Below, piece after piece: positions 52,761 through 64,000 of a stretch of 64,000 bases of DNA (position 1 is the stretch's first letter; every line of letters starts with the position of its first letter). Below the pieces are notes generated by a model. It was not told the origin of the DNA and made no database searches. It saw only the letters and a list, made by a program, of their open reading frames with translations. The DNA is from Nitrospirota bacterium (GTDB taxonomy: Bacteria > Nitrospirota_A > Leptospirillia > Leptospirillales > Leptospirillaceae): assembly GCA_021844275.1 (NCBI GenBank), contig JAKBTR010000050.1, positions 62,001 to 126,000 on the forward strand, in the 5' to 3' direction. The position numbers and the translations under genes were made by a program.

Positions 52761-53066
52761 TTACAGCTTAATTTCGACATCAACTCCTGAAGGGAGCTCA
52801 AGTTTCATCAATGCGTCCACCGTTTCAGGGGTTGGCTCCAAAATATCTAAAAGTCGTTTATGCGTTCTCCGTTCAAATTGTTCCCTCGATTTTTTATCGA
52901 CATGAGGAGAACGAAGAACTGTATATTTTTCGATTTTTGTAGGCAAAGGGATTGGGCCTTTTACTGTAGCTCCCGTTCTTTTTGCTGTAGAAACAATCTC
53001 AAGCAAGGATTGATCCAGGAGTCTGTAATCGTATCCTTTTAGACGAATCCGAATTTTTTGATCCAA
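52761..53066 (-). CDS. rpsJ: 30S ribosomal protein S10
   Basis: S10 also serves as NusE in antitermination. [37 protein letters not shown] and [17 protein letters not shown] are near-invariant; 101 residues. The start is TTG at 53066 with GGAGG seven bases upstream, 29 bases after tuf, so it shares the tuf transcript. Confidence 0.98.
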   Translation of the reverse strand: MDQKIRIRLKGYDYRLLDQSLLEIVSTAKRTGATVKGPIPLPTKIEKYTVLRSPHVDKKSREQFERRTHKRLLDILEPTPETVDALMKLELPSGVDVEIKL

Positions 53067-53095
53067 GGTATTTCCTCCAAATCTAAAAAACTGAA

Positions 53096-54295
<1,200 letters not shown>

Positions 54296-54314
54296 TTCTA
54301 GGCTCCTTGAAGAA

Positions 54315-56393
54315 TTATTGTGCATTCGCCTTTGCTATGATTTCATCGCCAACAACTTTTGGGACCTGTTCGTAGGAATTAAATAGCATACTAAACAGAC
54401 CTCTTCCTTGCGTCATGGAGCGGAGATCGGTTGCATATCCGAACATGCCGGCCAGTGGAACAAGGGCTTCGATTACCTGTGCACCCGAGCGGTTGTGCAT
54501 TCCAAGGATTTTCCCTCTCCTGCTGTTCAGGTCGCCCATTGTGTCCCCTAAGTATTCTTCCGGCACAATAACTTCAACTTTCATTACTGGTTCAAGAATC
54601 GTCGCTTTGGCTTTTCTGACCCCATCTTTAACAGCCATTGATCCCGCAATCTTGAACGCCATTTCAGACGAATCTACATCGTGATATGAACCAAAAACCA
54701 AAGCTACCTTAAGATCCACCACAGGGTATCCGGCAAGAACTCCTCCCTGGAGTGCTTCAACGACCCCTTTTTCAATAGCAGGAACATATTCTTTAGGAAC
54801 AACCCCACCTACGATCTTGTTCTCAAAAACAAAACCCTGACCACGCTCCAAAGGCTCTATCTCGAGAACAACATGGCCATATTGTCCTCGCCCACCAGTC
54901 TGACGGATGTACTTACCCTCAGAAGAGACCGGAGCATTAATGGTTTCCCTATAGGCTACCTGGGGTTTACCAACATTCGCATCAACCTTAAATTCTCGCT
55001 TGAGTCGGTCAACGATGATTTCAAGATGGAGCTCACCCATACCGGAGAGAATCGTCTGTCCTGTTTCTTCGTCTGTATTGATCCGCAAAGATGGGTCTTC
55101 TTGAGAAAGCTTGCCCAATGAAAGAGAAAGTTTCTCTTGATCAGCCTTTGTCTTTGGCTCTATAGCAACAGAGATAACAGGTTCTGGAAAGTCAATAACC
55201 TCAAGTATGATTGGAGACGATTCATCACAGAGAGTGTCACCGGTCATGGAATTTTTAAGCCCTACAGCTGCAGCTATGTCTCCGGCAATGACTTCTTTAA
55301 TGTCTTCCCGCTTATCGGCATGCATCAAAAGGAGCCTACCAATACGCTCTTTAACCTTCTTGGTAGAGTTATATATATACGAACCAGCTTCCAGCTTACC
55401 GGAATAAACACGGATGAACGTTAATTGACCAACAAAGGGGTCTGTCATGATTTTGAAGGCGAGACCCGAAAAAGGTTCTGAATCACTCGCCTTTCGAGTC
55501 ACTTCCGATTCCGTTTTGGGATCAATTCCGATAATATCTGGAACATCAACAGGGCTGGGAAGATAATCAATGACCGCATCCAAAAGCAACTGAATTCCCT
55601 TGTTCTTAAATGCTGCACCACAAAGAACAGGGGTACCTTTCATCGATATCGCTATCTTACGTAGCGCTGACTTGAGCTCTGAAGAGGAAATCTCATCACC
55701 ATTCAGGAATTTCTCCATCAAGACATCGTCAAGCTCAGCAACGGATTCAACAAGCTTTTCTCTGTATTCGGCTGCCAGCTCTTTCATTTCATCAGGAATA
55801 TCCCGAATGATATATTTTGCCCCAAGAGTTTCATCGTCATAAAAAATTCCGCGCATCTCCAACAAGTCGACAACACCCACAAATTCGGATTCCTTGCCAA
55901 TCGGAATTTGTACCGGAATCGGCCTCGCCTTGAGGCGGTCCACCATTGTCTGGACTGATGAATAAAAATCAGCACCAATGCGATCCATCTTGTTCATGAA
56001 TGCAATTCGCGGAACTCTGTATTTATCAGCCTGGCGCCAGACAGTTTCAGATTGAGGCTCAACCCCTTGCACGGAATCAAATACAGCAATTGCACCATCA
56101 AGGACCCTCAGGGAGCGCTCGACTTCAATCGTAAAATCGACGTGCCCCGGAGTGTCAATGATATTGATCCGAGTGTCCTTCCAAAAGCAGGTTGTCGCAG
56201 CGGATGTGATAGTGATTCCACGTTCGCGCTCCTGCTCCATCCAGTCCATGACCGTTGTACCCTCGTGGACCTCACCCATACGGTGGAGCATTCCTGTATA
56301 AAAAAGAATGCGCTCTGTTGTCGTCGTCTTTCCCGCATCAATATGGGCCATGATCCCTATATTTCGGGTCTTTTCAAGAGGGTACTGCCTCAC
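54315..56393 (-). CDS. fusA: Elongation factor G
   Basis: EF-G drives translocation. The 692-residue protein has the GTPase motifs [19 protein letters not shown] and NKMDRIGAD, the switch [13 protein letters not shown], and domains II-V ending with the [12 protein letters not shown] region. The start is GTG at 56393 with AGGAGG eight bases upstream, 12 bases after rpsG. tuf follows after 19 bases. Confidence 0.98.
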   Translation of the reverse strand: MRQYPLEKTRNIGIMAHIDAGKTTTTERILFYTGMLHRMGEVHEGTTVMDWMEQERERGITITSAATTCFWKDTRINIIDTPGHVDFTIEVERSLRVLDGAIAVFDSVQGVEPQSETVWRQADKYRVPRIAFMNKMDRIGADFYSSVQTMVDRLKARPIPVQIPIGKESEFVGVVDLLEMRGIFYDDETLGAKYIIRDIPDEMKELAAEYREKLVESVAELDDVLMEKFLNGDEISSSELKSALRKIAISMKGTPVLCGAAFKNKGIQLLLDAVIDYLPSPVDVPDIIGIDPKTESEVTRKASDSEPFSGLAFKIMTDPFVGQLTFIRVYSGKLEAGSYIYNSTKKVKERIGRLLLMHADKREDIKEVIAGDIAAAVGLKNSMTGDTLCDESSPIILEVIDFPEPVISVAIEPKTKADQEKLSLSLGKLSQEDPSLRINTDEETGQTILSGMGELHLEIIVDRLKREFKVDANVGKPQVAYRETINAPVSSEGKYIRQTGGRGQYGHVVLEIEPLERGQGFVFENKIVGGVVPKEYVPAIEKGVVEALQGGVLAGYPVVDLKVALVFGSYHDVDSSEMAFKIAGSMAVKDGVRKAKATILEPVMKVEVIVPEEYLGDTMGDLNSRRGKILGMHNRSGAQVIEALVPLAGMFGYATDLRSMTQGRGLFSMLFNSYEQVPKVVGDEIIAKANAQ

Positions 56394-56405
56394 TGCTCTT
56401 GCCTC

Positions 56406-56879
56406 CTACCAGCGATAATGCGCAAATGCTTTGTTGGCCTCTGCCATTCTGTGAGTATCTTCTCTTTTCTTGACCGCACCACCTGTATTATTGGATGCAT
56501 CAAGCAATTCTCCTGCAAGCTTTTCTTCCATCGAGTGGCCCGCACGCTTATAGGCGCTGTCAACAATCCACCTGAGCGCCAACGAAATTTTTCTATTTGG
56601 GCGAATTTCAACAGGAACTTGGTATGAAGCTCCACCAACTCGACGAGACTTCACTTCCATTGCAGGCTTGACATTATCTATCGCTTGCTTAAACAGCTTC
56701 AATGAGTCTCCACCCGTCTTACTGGCCATAATATCGAGAGAATCATAAAGAATCTGCTCAGCGACGGATTTTTTTCCTTTTTTCATAATGACGTTAATTA
56801 TTTTAGCAACAAGTCTGCTATTAAACTTCGCATCAGGAGCAACCTCTCTCCGATCGACACGCCCTGCACGTCTTGGCAT
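56406..56879 (-). CDS. rpsG: 30S ribosomal protein S7
   Basis: S7 starts assembly of the 30S head and represses the str operon in E. coli. [19 protein letters not shown] at the start and [21 protein letters not shown] at the end are typical; 157 residues. ATG at 56879. Confidence 0.98.
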   Translation of the reverse strand: MPRRAGRVDRREVAPDAKFNSRLVAKIINVIMKKGKKSVAEQILYDSLDIMASKTGGDSLKLFKQAIDNVKPAMEVKSRRVGGASYQVPVEIRPNRKISLALRWIVDSAYKRAGHSMEEKLAGELLDASNNTGGAVKKREDTHRMAEANKAFAHYRW

Positions 56880-56915
56880 TAACCATACCCCCGCAAACTA
56901 AAAGCCATTCTTGGC

Positions 56916-57290
56916 TTATTTCTTTGCCTTTTTGGCTCCATACTTGGAACGCCCCTGTTTCCTGTTCGCAACGCCGGCAGCATCCAGCGCACCACGGACA
57001 ATATGATACCGAACACCAGGAAGGTCCTTAACTCTTCCGCCCCTGACAAGAACTATCGAATGCTCCTGAAGGTTGTGTCCAACACCCGGAATATATGCAG
57101 TTACCTCGAATCCGTTTGTCATACGAACACGGGCTACTTTTCTGAGAGCAGAATTCGGCTTTTTCGGCGTGGTTGTATACACCCTGACACAGACACCTCT
57201 TCTCTGCGGACAACTTGTCAACGCAGGGCTTTTGCCTTTCGCAGCCATCTGCTTACGGCCTTGGCGCACAAGCTGATTAATTGTTGGCAC
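56916..57290 (-). CDS. rpsL: 30S ribosomal protein S12
   Basis: S12 sets decoding accuracy. [13 protein letters not shown], the [17 protein letters not shown] loop and [16 protein letters not shown] are present with lysines at both classical streptomycin-resistance sites, so the sequence is of the sensitive type. The start is GTG at 57290 with GAGGAGG upstream. It is the first gene behind the promoter at 57321-57349. Confidence 0.98.
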   Translation of the reverse strand: MPTINQLVRQGRKQMAAKGKSPALTSCPQRRGVCVRVYTTTPKKPNSALRKVARVRMTNGFEVTAYIPGVGHNLQEHSIVLVRGGRVKDLPGVRYHIVRGALDAAGVANRKQGRSKYGAKKAKK

Positions 57291-57320
57291 AGTACCTCCT
57301 CGTTTTAGGACAACCGAAGC

Positions 57321-57349
57321 ATTCTAATGATAATTTACAAGTGAGTCAA
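57321..57349 (-). promoter_or_regulatory. Promoter of the str operon, overlapping the rpoC stop
   Basis: On the minus strand TTGACT (57349-57344) and TAGAAT (57326-57321), each five of six to consensus, are exactly 17 bases apart. The -35 box contains the TGA of rpoC. Transcription from about 57314 gives a 24-base leader to rpsL, in addition to readthrough from rpoBC. Confidence 0.65.
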
Positions 57350-60300
57350 GATCCTGATTCGCTCAACTCTTTCGGCATTTCCTCTTCCATTTCACCAACG
57401 GCCGTCATTCGGAATTTTGGAAAACCTGTTCCTGCCGGGATCAGACGACCTACGATCACATTTTCCTTCAGTCCGACCAAGGCGTCCGTTTTTCCATTTA
57501 TAGCCGCTTCTGTCAAAACTCTAGTCGTTTCCTGAAAGGATGCCGCAGAAATAAAGCTCTCAGTTGAAAGTGCCGCCTTTGTGATCCCCAAAAGCATAGA
57601 GCCACCTTTTGCCGGAAGCTTTCCTTCCTGAACGATCTGGTCATTCACTTCCTCAAAAATTCCACGATCAACTTGACTGCCTACCAAGAAATCAGTGTCG
57701 CCGGGGTCATCTATCCTGACTTTACGAAGCATCTGGCGAACAATAACCTCAATATGTTTGTCATTGATAGATACGCCTTGAAGTCTATAAACTTCTTGCA
57801 CTTCATTTACCAGATATGTCATCAGGTCTTGGGGACCAAGGACATTCAGAATATCATGCGGGTTGACAGACCCATCCATCAATGGTTCACCAGCTTCAAC
57901 CCAATCATTTTCATGAACACTGACATGCTTCCCTTTCGGGATAATGTATTCCTTTTCCTCACCCTGTTCATTCTTTACAAGGATAACCCGGTTTGAACGT
58001 CCCTGTTTGCCATCTTTAAATTCAACGGTCCCCTCAATTTCCGTGATCACTGCCTGTTCTTTCGGCTTTCTGGCCTCAAACAATTCCGCCACACGAGGAA
58101 GACCGCCAGTGATATCCTTTGTTTTCGTGGATTCTCTTGGAATCTTGGCGATAACGTCACCTGTCGCAACATTTTCTTTTTCTTCCACCAGAATGTGCGC
58201 ACCAATCGGCAACGGATATTCTTTCCTTGACTTTGAACCAGTTTCACGAATCTCGATTCTCGGTCTCATGTTTTGTTTTGCATTGTCAATGATGACTCGG
58301 CTTTTTAGTCCCGATGCCTCGTCGATTTCTTCCCGCATGGTCACACGGTCCTGGATGTCGCGGAAAACGACCTGGCCACTGGCTTCTGTGAGAATTGGAG
58401 TGGAAAAAGGATCCCATTCGACCAATTTCGTACCAATAGAAACTTCGTTGCCGTCTTCGAGAAGAACACGCGCTCCGTACACAATCGAATAACGCTCTTT
58501 CTCTCTTCCGTCTAACCCGACAATCACCAACTTGCCATTTTTTGACATAGCAATATTGGCTCCCTCTTTGTTGCGAACCGTCGTTAAATTGTCATAACGG
58601 ACTTTCCCGTCTCTCTTAGCCTCATGGATGGATTGCTTTGCAACTTGTGCAGTACCCCCGATATGAAAGGTTCTCATCGTCAGCTGCGTACCGGGTTCAC
58701 CAATGGATTGTGCGGCGATAATTCCGATGGCTTCCCCTAGTTCCACCCGCTTTCCTGAACTCAGATCCCGTCCGTAACAAGCAGCACAGACTCCACGTCG
58801 AGTTTGACAAGTCAGGACAGACCTGATTTTTATGAGGTCGAGTCCGGATTCCTTGATACGTTCGACTTTTTCTTCATTAATTTCTTCACCGGCACCGACG
58901 ACTATCTCAGTCAACCTTTCCTGGCCCTTCATCACGGTGACAGCAATATCTTCAGCAGCAACCCGCCCCAGAATGCGCTCCTCCAGTGGTTCAATCGTTT
59001 CTCCACCTTCAACAAGGGCGGTGACTTCAATGCCGTTTAATGTCCCGCAGTCCTCTTCCGTAATGATTACATCCTGGGCAACATCAACCAGTCTGCGGGT
59101 CAGATAACCGGAGTTTGCAGTTTTGAGCGCAGTATCGGCCAGTCCTTTTCGAGCTCCATGCGTCGAAATAAAGTATTGAAGAACATTCAGACCTTCCCGG
59201 AAATTTGCGGTAATCGGGGTTTCAATAATTTCTCCGGAAGGTTTGGCCATCAAACCGCGCATACCACCCAATTGCCGGATCTGCTGAGCCGATCCCCTAG
59301 CTCCTGAATCCGCCATCATATAAATCGAGTTGAACCGAACGGGCGTCTCCCCTACGCTGACAGAAGTACCATTTTGCACGGCCAATTCTTCAGCTTTCAG
59401 TTCCTTCATCATTTCGTCTGCAACAAGCTCTGTCACTTGAGCCCACTTATCGATGACCTTGTTGTAACGTTCACCAGCGGTGATTAAACCCTCGTTGTAC
59501 TGGTTTTCGATTTCCAAAACTTCAAGATTGGCTTTTTCAATGGCTTCCGATTTGTTCTTCGGAATTCTCATATCGCCAATCGCAATAGAAATACCTGATC
59601 GAGTGGCAAACTCAAAACCTATTTGTTTGATCCTGTCTAAAAAACCAACCGTTTCCTGTCTTCCGGATTTCCGAAAACATTGATCGATAAGATTTGTCAG
59701 GACTTTCTTCGTCATTTCTTTATTGACTTCGTCAAAACGAATCCCGACTGGAAGAATTCCAGAGAAGAGAACCCTTCCGACTGTCGTATCATAAGTTTTC
59801 ATCTGTCCAGACACATCTGTCATACGAACCCGGATCCGGGCATGTGGTTCTACAACACCGGCATCATATGCAACCCGGACTTCTTCAGGCGAACTGAAAG
59901 AAAAGCCTTCGCCCTTGGATCCTTTGCGTTCCTTGCTAAGATAATAACAACCAAGAACCATGTCCTGAGTAGGAACCATGATCGGTTTACCATTTGCGGG
60001 AGACAAAATATTGTTGATGCTCATCATCAAAACCCTGGCTTCCAGCTGGGCTTCTACCGACAACGGAACATGGACCGCCATCTGGTCCCCATCAAAGTCC
60101 GCATTGAACGCAGCACAAACAAGCGGGTGCAGTCGAATAGCTTTTCCTTCAACCAGAACGGGATCAAATGCTTGAATACCAAGCCTATGAAGAGTTGGTG
60201 CCCGGTTAAGCAGAACCGGGTGCTCCTGAATCACTTCATCAAGAATATCCCAAACTACCGGATCCTCTTTCTCGACCTTTTTCTTTGCTGTCTTGATATT

Positions 60301-62103
60301 GCTGACCAAGCCTCGGGATTCCAGTTTTTGAAAAATAAACGGCTTGAACAATTCAAGTGCCATTTTTTTGGGCAGCCCGCACTGGTTAAGCTTGAGTTCC
60401 GGCCCGATAACAATCACACTTCTTCCAGAATAATCGACTCGCTTACCCAGAAGGTTCTGGCGGAACCGCCCCTGTTTGCCCTTTAGCATGTCAGAGAGAG
60501 ATTTGAGTGGTCGCCTGTTTGCCCCTCGGATGACTCTGCCTCTGCGTCCATTGTCAAAAAGAGCATCAACCGCTTCCTGCAACATCCGGATCTCATTGTG
60601 TATGATCAACTGTGGTGTCGGTGAAGATACATCAAGCAATCTTTTAAGACGATTATTCCGATTTATCACTCGCCGGTATAGATCGTTCAGATCCGAAGTA
60701 GCAAAACGGCCTCCATCCAATGGAACCAAAGGTCTGAGATCGGGAGGAAGAACCGGAATAACATCAAGGATCATCCATTCCGGCCGGTTTCCCGATTTCC
60801 GGAAAGCCTCGACTATCTTGAGTCTTTTGGATATTTTTTTCTTACTTGCCGAGCTGACTGCCGGATCCAGCATCTGAGCGTGCATCTCTGTTGCAAGCTC
60901 TTCGAGCTTCAAATTTCTGAGAAGCGTTCTGATAGCTTCCGCTCCAATCTCACCTTTCATGTTCGATCGAGGAAAATCCCTCTTGTACCGTTCAAACTCT
61001 TCTTTTGAGATCGGGCGATGCCTCTTGAAATCAAGTTCAAGATCTTCACGCATCTTGTCAAAAGAAGAGGATGTCTTATGGAGATTGGACAGTTGATCTT
61101 CCTCTAGGACAATCAGAAGAAGATCTGTTTTAAGAGTGACATCCGAAAGCTTCCCACCGCCACGATGAAGGATGTCTCCCGTATCCTTTGAATAGAAATC
61201 CAGGGAAAGAGGGTTGCGGAACTTGATTTTGATACCGTCCTGAGTTTCTCCTCCGGATGCTCCGGCATCCTTGGACTTGCTTTTCTTTGACCTTCCCTTT
61301 TCTTCGTGTGATGCATAAAGGGATGCCCATTCCTCAAATTGACCAACTTCTCTTTCAACAACGGCAATTACCGGCAAGGTTTCATTGTCTTTCAGGAAAT
61401 CTTCCGTTACAGGATCCGTTAGCTTTGTCGTTTCACCTTTTAACGGAGAAATCCGGTAAACACCCTTTGCATTTTTCTGGAGGATTGAACGGATCTGACT
61501 ATTTTTTGCTTGATCTATCTGAGCAAGAATGTCCCCCAGATCTGTAATGACATAAGACTCAAAGTAGAGTATCTGGTCCAAGTCTTTGATCGTCATATCA
61601 AGCAGGTTCCCGATCCTTGAGGGAAGCCCCTTCAAAAACCAGATATGTGCAACCGGAGCCGCCAATTCGATATGTCCCATCCGCTCACGTCGAACCTTGC
61701 TTTGAATGACTTCGACACCGCATTTATCACAAATAACACCACGGTGTTTCATCCTCTTGTATTTCCCGCAATTACATTCCCAGTCTTTTACAGGTCCAAA
61801 GATTTTTGCGCAGAAAAGGCCGTCCCGTTCAGGCTTAAAAGAACGGTAATTGATTGTTTCGGGCTTTTTAACTTCTCCAAAAGACCATGAGCGAATTTTC
61901 TCAGAAGATGCCAGCATGATTTTCAAAGCCGAAAAAGACATCACTTCGGCTTCAATTCGCAACGGGTGAGCATGCCGATGATGAGAACCTCCAGAATAAT
62001 GCTCTTCATCAATCATGCCTGAATTCGTAGAGACAGAGAGCATATCCCTGTCTATTCCCGATTCGGAAATTTGATTTATCTCACCCTTAAAATCGTTTGA
62101 CAT
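57346..62103 (-). CDS. rpoC: RNA polymerase beta-prime subunit
   Basis: The beta-prime subunit forms half of the polymerase active site. It has the zinc finger [19 protein letters not shown], the catalytic [14 protein letters not shown] aspartates, the lid/rudder region and the second zinc site ending [13 protein letters not shown]. At 1585 residues it is longer than the usual 1400. About 40 extra residues precede the conserved [14 protein letters not shown] region and include a His-rich SHHRHAHPL, and there is a Lys/Ser-rich insert near residue 270 ([17 protein letters not shown]). ATG at 62103 lies one base after the rpoB stop. Confidence 0.98.
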   Translation of the reverse strand: MSNDFKGEINQISESGIDRDMLSVSTNSGMIDEEHYSGGSHHRHAHPLRIEAEVMSFSALKIMLASSEKIRSWSFGEVKKPETINYRSFKPERDGLFCAKIFGPVKDWECNCGKYKRMKHRGVICDKCGVEVIQSKVRRERMGHIELAAPVAHIWFLKGLPSRIGNLLDMTIKDLDQILYFESYVITDLGDILAQIDQAKNSQIRSILQKNAKGVYRISPLKGETTKLTDPVTEDFLKDNETLPVIAVVEREVGQFEEWASLYASHEEKGRSKKSKSKDAGASGGETQDGIKIKFRNPLSLDFYSKDTGDILHRGGGKLSDVTLKTDLLLIVLEEDQLSNLHKTSSSFDKMREDLELDFKRHRPISKEEFERYKRDFPRSNMKGEIGAEAIRTLLRNLKLEELATEMHAQMLDPAVSSASKKKISKRLKIVEAFRKSGNRPEWMILDVIPVLPPDLRPLVPLDGGRFATSDLNDLYRRVINRNNRLKRLLDVSSPTPQLIIHNEIRMLQEAVDALFDNGRRGRVIRGANRRPLKSLSDMLKGKQGRFRQNLLGKRVDYSGRSVIVIGPELKLNQCGLPKKMALELFKPFIFQKLESRGLVSNIKTAKKKVEKEDPVVWDILDEVIQEHPVLLNRAPTLHRLGIQAFDPVLVEGKAIRLHPLVCAAFNADFDGDQMAVHVPLSVEAQLEARVLMMSINNILSPANGKPIMVPTQDMVLGCYYLSKERKGSKGEGFSFSSPEEVRVAYDAGVVEPHARIRVRMTDVSGQMKTYDTTVGRVLFSGILPVGIRFDEVNKEMTKKVLTNLIDQCFRKSGRQETVGFLDRIKQIGFEFATRSGISIAIGDMRIPKNKSEAIEKANLEVLEIENQYNEGLITAGERYNKVIDKWAQVTELVADEMMKELKAEELAVQNGTSVSVGETPVRFNSIYMMADSGARGSAQQIRQLGGMRGLMAKPSGEIIETPITANFREGLNVLQYFISTHGARKGLADTALKTANSGYLTRRLVDVAQDVIITEEDCGTLNGIEVTALVEGGETIEPLEERILGRVAAEDIAVTVMKGQERLTEIVVGAGEEINEEKVERIKESGLDLIKIRSVLTCQTRRGVCAACYGRDLSSGKRVELGEAIGIIAAQSIGEPGTQLTMRTFHIGGTAQVAKQSIHEAKRDGKVRYDNLTTVRNKEGANIAMSKNGKLVIVGLDGREKERYSIVYGARVLLEDGNEVSIGTKLVEWDPFSTPILTEASGQVVFRDIQDRVTMREEIDEASGLKSRVIIDNAKQNMRPRIEIRETGSKSRKEYPLPIGAHILVEEKENVATGDVIAKIPRESTKTKDITGGLPRVAELFEARKPKEQAVITEIEGTVEFKDGKQGRSNRVILVKNEQGEEKEYIIPKGKHVSVHENDWVEAGEPLMDGSVNPHDILNVLGPQDLMTYLVNEVQEVYRLQGVSINDKHIEVIVRQMLRKVRIDDPGDTDFLVGSQVDRGIFEEVNDQIVQEGKLPAKGGSMLLGITKAALSTESFISAASFQETTRVLTEAAINGKTDALVGLKENVIVGRLIPAGTGFPKFRMTAVGEMEEEMPKELSESGS

Positions 62104-62104
62104 C

Positions 62105-64000
62105 TTATTTCTCCTTCGTTTTCAGGAGTTCAATATCCAAAGCCAAGCTCTGAAGTTCCTTGATCAAAACATTGAAAGACTCGGGCAGACCCGGTTCAAG
62201 GTAATTTTCCCCTCGAACAATAGCTTCGTACATTCGACTGCGTCCGGAAACATCATCGGACTTCACTGTCAAGAACTCTTGCAGAGTCGAAGCAGCACCA
62301 TAAGCCTGAAGAGCCCAGACCTCCATTTCTCCAAGCCTCTGCCCTCCAAACTGCGCTTTTCCGCCCAGAGGTTGTTGGGTTACAAGAGAGTAAGGCCCAA
62401 TGGAACGGGCATGAATCTTATCATCAACAAGGTGATGTAACTTGAGCATATACATCACCCCGACCGTTACAGGACGTTCAAATGGCTCGCCTGTCTTTCC
62501 ATCAAAAAGCACTGTTTGGCCAGTCTCTGGCAGTTGGGCCTTTTTCAACTGTGCCTTGATTTCCGCTTCTGACGCACCATCAAACACCGGAGATGCAAAA
62601 TGTACGTCGAGCATTTTACCAGCCCAACCCAAATGCGTTTCCAATATCTGACCAACGTTCATACGAGATGGAACACCTAATGGATTCAGAACAATATCAA
62701 CAGGTGTTCCATCTGGGAGAAAAGGCATATCTTCCATCGGCAGGATGCGAGAAACCACACCCTTATTTCCATGTCGACCCGCCATTTTGTCCCCGACAGA
62801 AAGTTTACGCTTCATCGCGATATAAACTTTAACAAGTTTCAATACACCAGGTGGAAGTTCGTCTCCCCGTTTCAGCCGCCCAATTCTTTCATCATGACGC
62901 AATTGGATGGCTTCGACCTTCTCTTTTGTCTCCCTCTCAATAGAAAGGAGTTCGTCTTGCTCCTTCGGATCAGACAAGGTGATGATTGAAAGATCGGATA
63001 GTTTGTCCAGGATTTCCTGTGTCAGTCTCCGTTTTTTCTTCAGAAGGACATCTCCTGTTTCCGAATCAAGAATGTCTTCTTTGATCACCTTTCCGATTAA
63101 AAATTTCCGAATTTTTAAATTCTTTGAATTTTCAAGGTCCCTCAAATCATCTTGATAACTTTTCGTCAAGACGGTCACATCCTGGTTTGTCATGGGAACG
63201 GGGAATTCCTCTTTTTCAACCCCTTTTCTAGACAAGATCCGCACATCAACAACAATGCCTTCGATTCCGGCTGGCACAGTAAGGGATGCATCCTTCCAGT
63301 TAGCCGACTTGTCCCCGAAGATCGCACGAAGCAACCTTTCTTCCGGCGTCAGTTGTGTCTCAGCTTTCGGCGTCACCTTCCCCACCAGAATATCACCTGG
63401 CTTAACTTCGGCTCCTATTCGGATGATTCCACTTTCATCGAGGTTCCTGAGAGATTCTTCCGACAAATTGGGAATATCGCGAGTAATTTCTTCCTTGCCC
63501 TGTTTAGTTTCCCGGGCCTCGAGCTCAAATTCTTCAATATGGATGGAAGTAAACATATCGTCTCGAATCAGCCGCTCGCTTACGAGAATCGCATCTTCAA
63601 AGTTGTATCCACCCCACGGCATAAAAGCCACCAAAACATTTTGCCCCATGGCCAAGTCTCCCCGGTCTGTCGAAGGGCCATCGGCAATGACATCTCCCTT
63701 TTTCACTTTCGTACCGACAGGAAGCAGAGCCTTCTGGTTCAAACACGTGTTCTGGTTGGAGCGCTGAAACTTGATAAGATTATATTCTTTGGCCTTATCC
63801 TGCCCTTGATAGCGTATAGCGATCCGGGATCCGTCGACATTCGTGACCTGACCTTCGTCTTCTGCATAGATTACATACCCCGAATCGCGCGCAACGATAC
63901 GTTCCATTCCAGTCCCCACCACTGGAGCGCTGGCCCTGAGTAGAGGAACTGCTTGTCGTTGCATGTTTGAACCCATCAATGCCCTATTGGCATCATTATG
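62105..64000 (-). CDS. rpoB: RNA polymerase beta subunit, 5' part missing (runs off right edge)
   Basis: The C-terminal part (about 631 residues) of the beta subunit. The frame is open to the window end, and the residues before the first internal start (HNDANRAL) are normal RpoB sequence, so the gene simply continues outside. [24 protein letters not shown] [14 protein letters not shown], and the C-terminal KPHHLVD-like [36 protein letters not shown] region identify it. The rifampicin-binding region lies outside the window. It ends one base before rpoC. Confidence 0.98.
   Translation of the reverse strand, partial: HNDANRALMGSNMQRQAVPLLRASAPVVGTGMERIVARDSGYVIYAEDEGQVTNVDGSRIAIRYQGQDKAKEYNLIKFQRSNQNTCLNQKALLPVGTKVKKGDVIADGPSTDRGDLAMGQNVLVAFMPWGGYNFEDAILVSERLIRDDMFTSIHIEEFELEARETKQGKEEITRDIPNLSEESLRNLDESGIIRIGAEVKPGDILVGKVTPKAETQLTPEERLLRAIFGDKSANWKDASLTVPAGIEGIVVDVRILSRKGVEKEEFPVPMTNQDVTVLTKSYQDDLRDLENSKNLKIRKFLIGKVIKEDILDSETGDVLLKKKRRLTQEILDKLSDLSIITLSDPKEQDELLSIERETKEKVEAIQLRHDERIGRLKRGDELPPGVLKLVKVYIAMKRKLSVGDKMAGRHGNKGVVSRILPMEDMPFLPDGTPVDIVLNPLGVPSRMNVGQILETHLGWAGKMLDVHFASPVFDGASEAEIKAQLKKAQLPETGQTVLFDGKTGEPFERPVTVGVMYMLKLHHLVDDKIHARSIGPYSLVTQQPLGGKAQFGGQRLGEMEVWALQAYGAASTLQEFLTVKSDDVSGRSRMYEAIVRGENYLEPGLPESFNVLIKELQSLALDIELLKTKEK

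Overview
The window looks like a chromosome segment of a Gram-negative (outer-membrane-bearing) bacterium, most likely a Leptospirillum-type member of the Nitrospirota. That lineage call is an inference from gene content, the B. subtilis-like small-PurL/Fe-S PurF purine genes beside RND and TolC exporters, the trehalose genes and the base composition; no 16S gene is present. Hand counts of sample 60-base lines give about 60% G+C near 3.0 kb, about 40% in the ribosomal block (lines 45541 and 48421) and 55% inside tuf.

Left part (1-22.3 kb, almost all minus strand). A probable operon read from a promoter near 5.05 kb carries a secreted protein of unknown function, a TPR-LysM lipoprotein, a DegT-family aminotransferase, an OsmC-like protein and the 5' part of bioD, which leaves the window. 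Next comes an eight-gene run (12.9 to 5.4 kb): TolC-like protein, small outer-membrane beta protein, membrane-anchored protein, ABC ATPase, ABC-2 permease, FNR-type flavin reductase, a double-Cache membrane protein and a degenerate 3-hydroxyacyl-CoA dehydrogenase homologue. A divergent LysR gene probably controls it. A second export operon (21.3 to 14.0 kb) has an outer-membrane beta protein, TetR, TolC, membrane-fusion protein and RND pump, with a perfect TetR-type operator over its promoter. The two small outer-membrane proteins resemble each other, and both sit beside a TolC gene.

Middle (21.5-37.2 kb). A DUF374-type acyltransferase diverges from purQ-purL-purF. Then come an M48-like protein that has lost its zinc motif, a heptose-epimerase-like gene (HldD family), two MFS transporters, a glycosyltransferase, otsA, otsB (which appears to start with ATC) and an RmlD-type reductase.

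Right part (37.2-64 kb, all minus strand). This is the complete rpoB-rpoC, str, S10, spc and alpha superoperon in classical order: rpoB (3' part), rpoC, rpsL, rpsG, fusA, tuf, rpsJ, rplC, rplD, rplW, rplB, rpsS, rplV, rpsC, rplP, rpmC, rpsQ, rplN, rplX, rplE, rpsN, rpsH, rplF, rplR, rpsE, rpmD, rplO, secY, adk, map, infA, rpmJ, rpsM, rpsK, rpsD, rpoA, rplQ. A strong promoter inside the rpoC-rpsL gap starts the str part. TTG start codons are unusually common here.

Most notable signals: two long perfect inverted repeats inside coding sequences (bioD and lysR), the LysR-linked export cassette that carries redox and sensor genes, the ATC start of otsB, two apparent pseudo-enzymes, and a tuf gene with a cysteine-rich insertion and a base composition unlike its neighbours. 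No CRISPR array, IS element, tRNA or rRNA was recognised.
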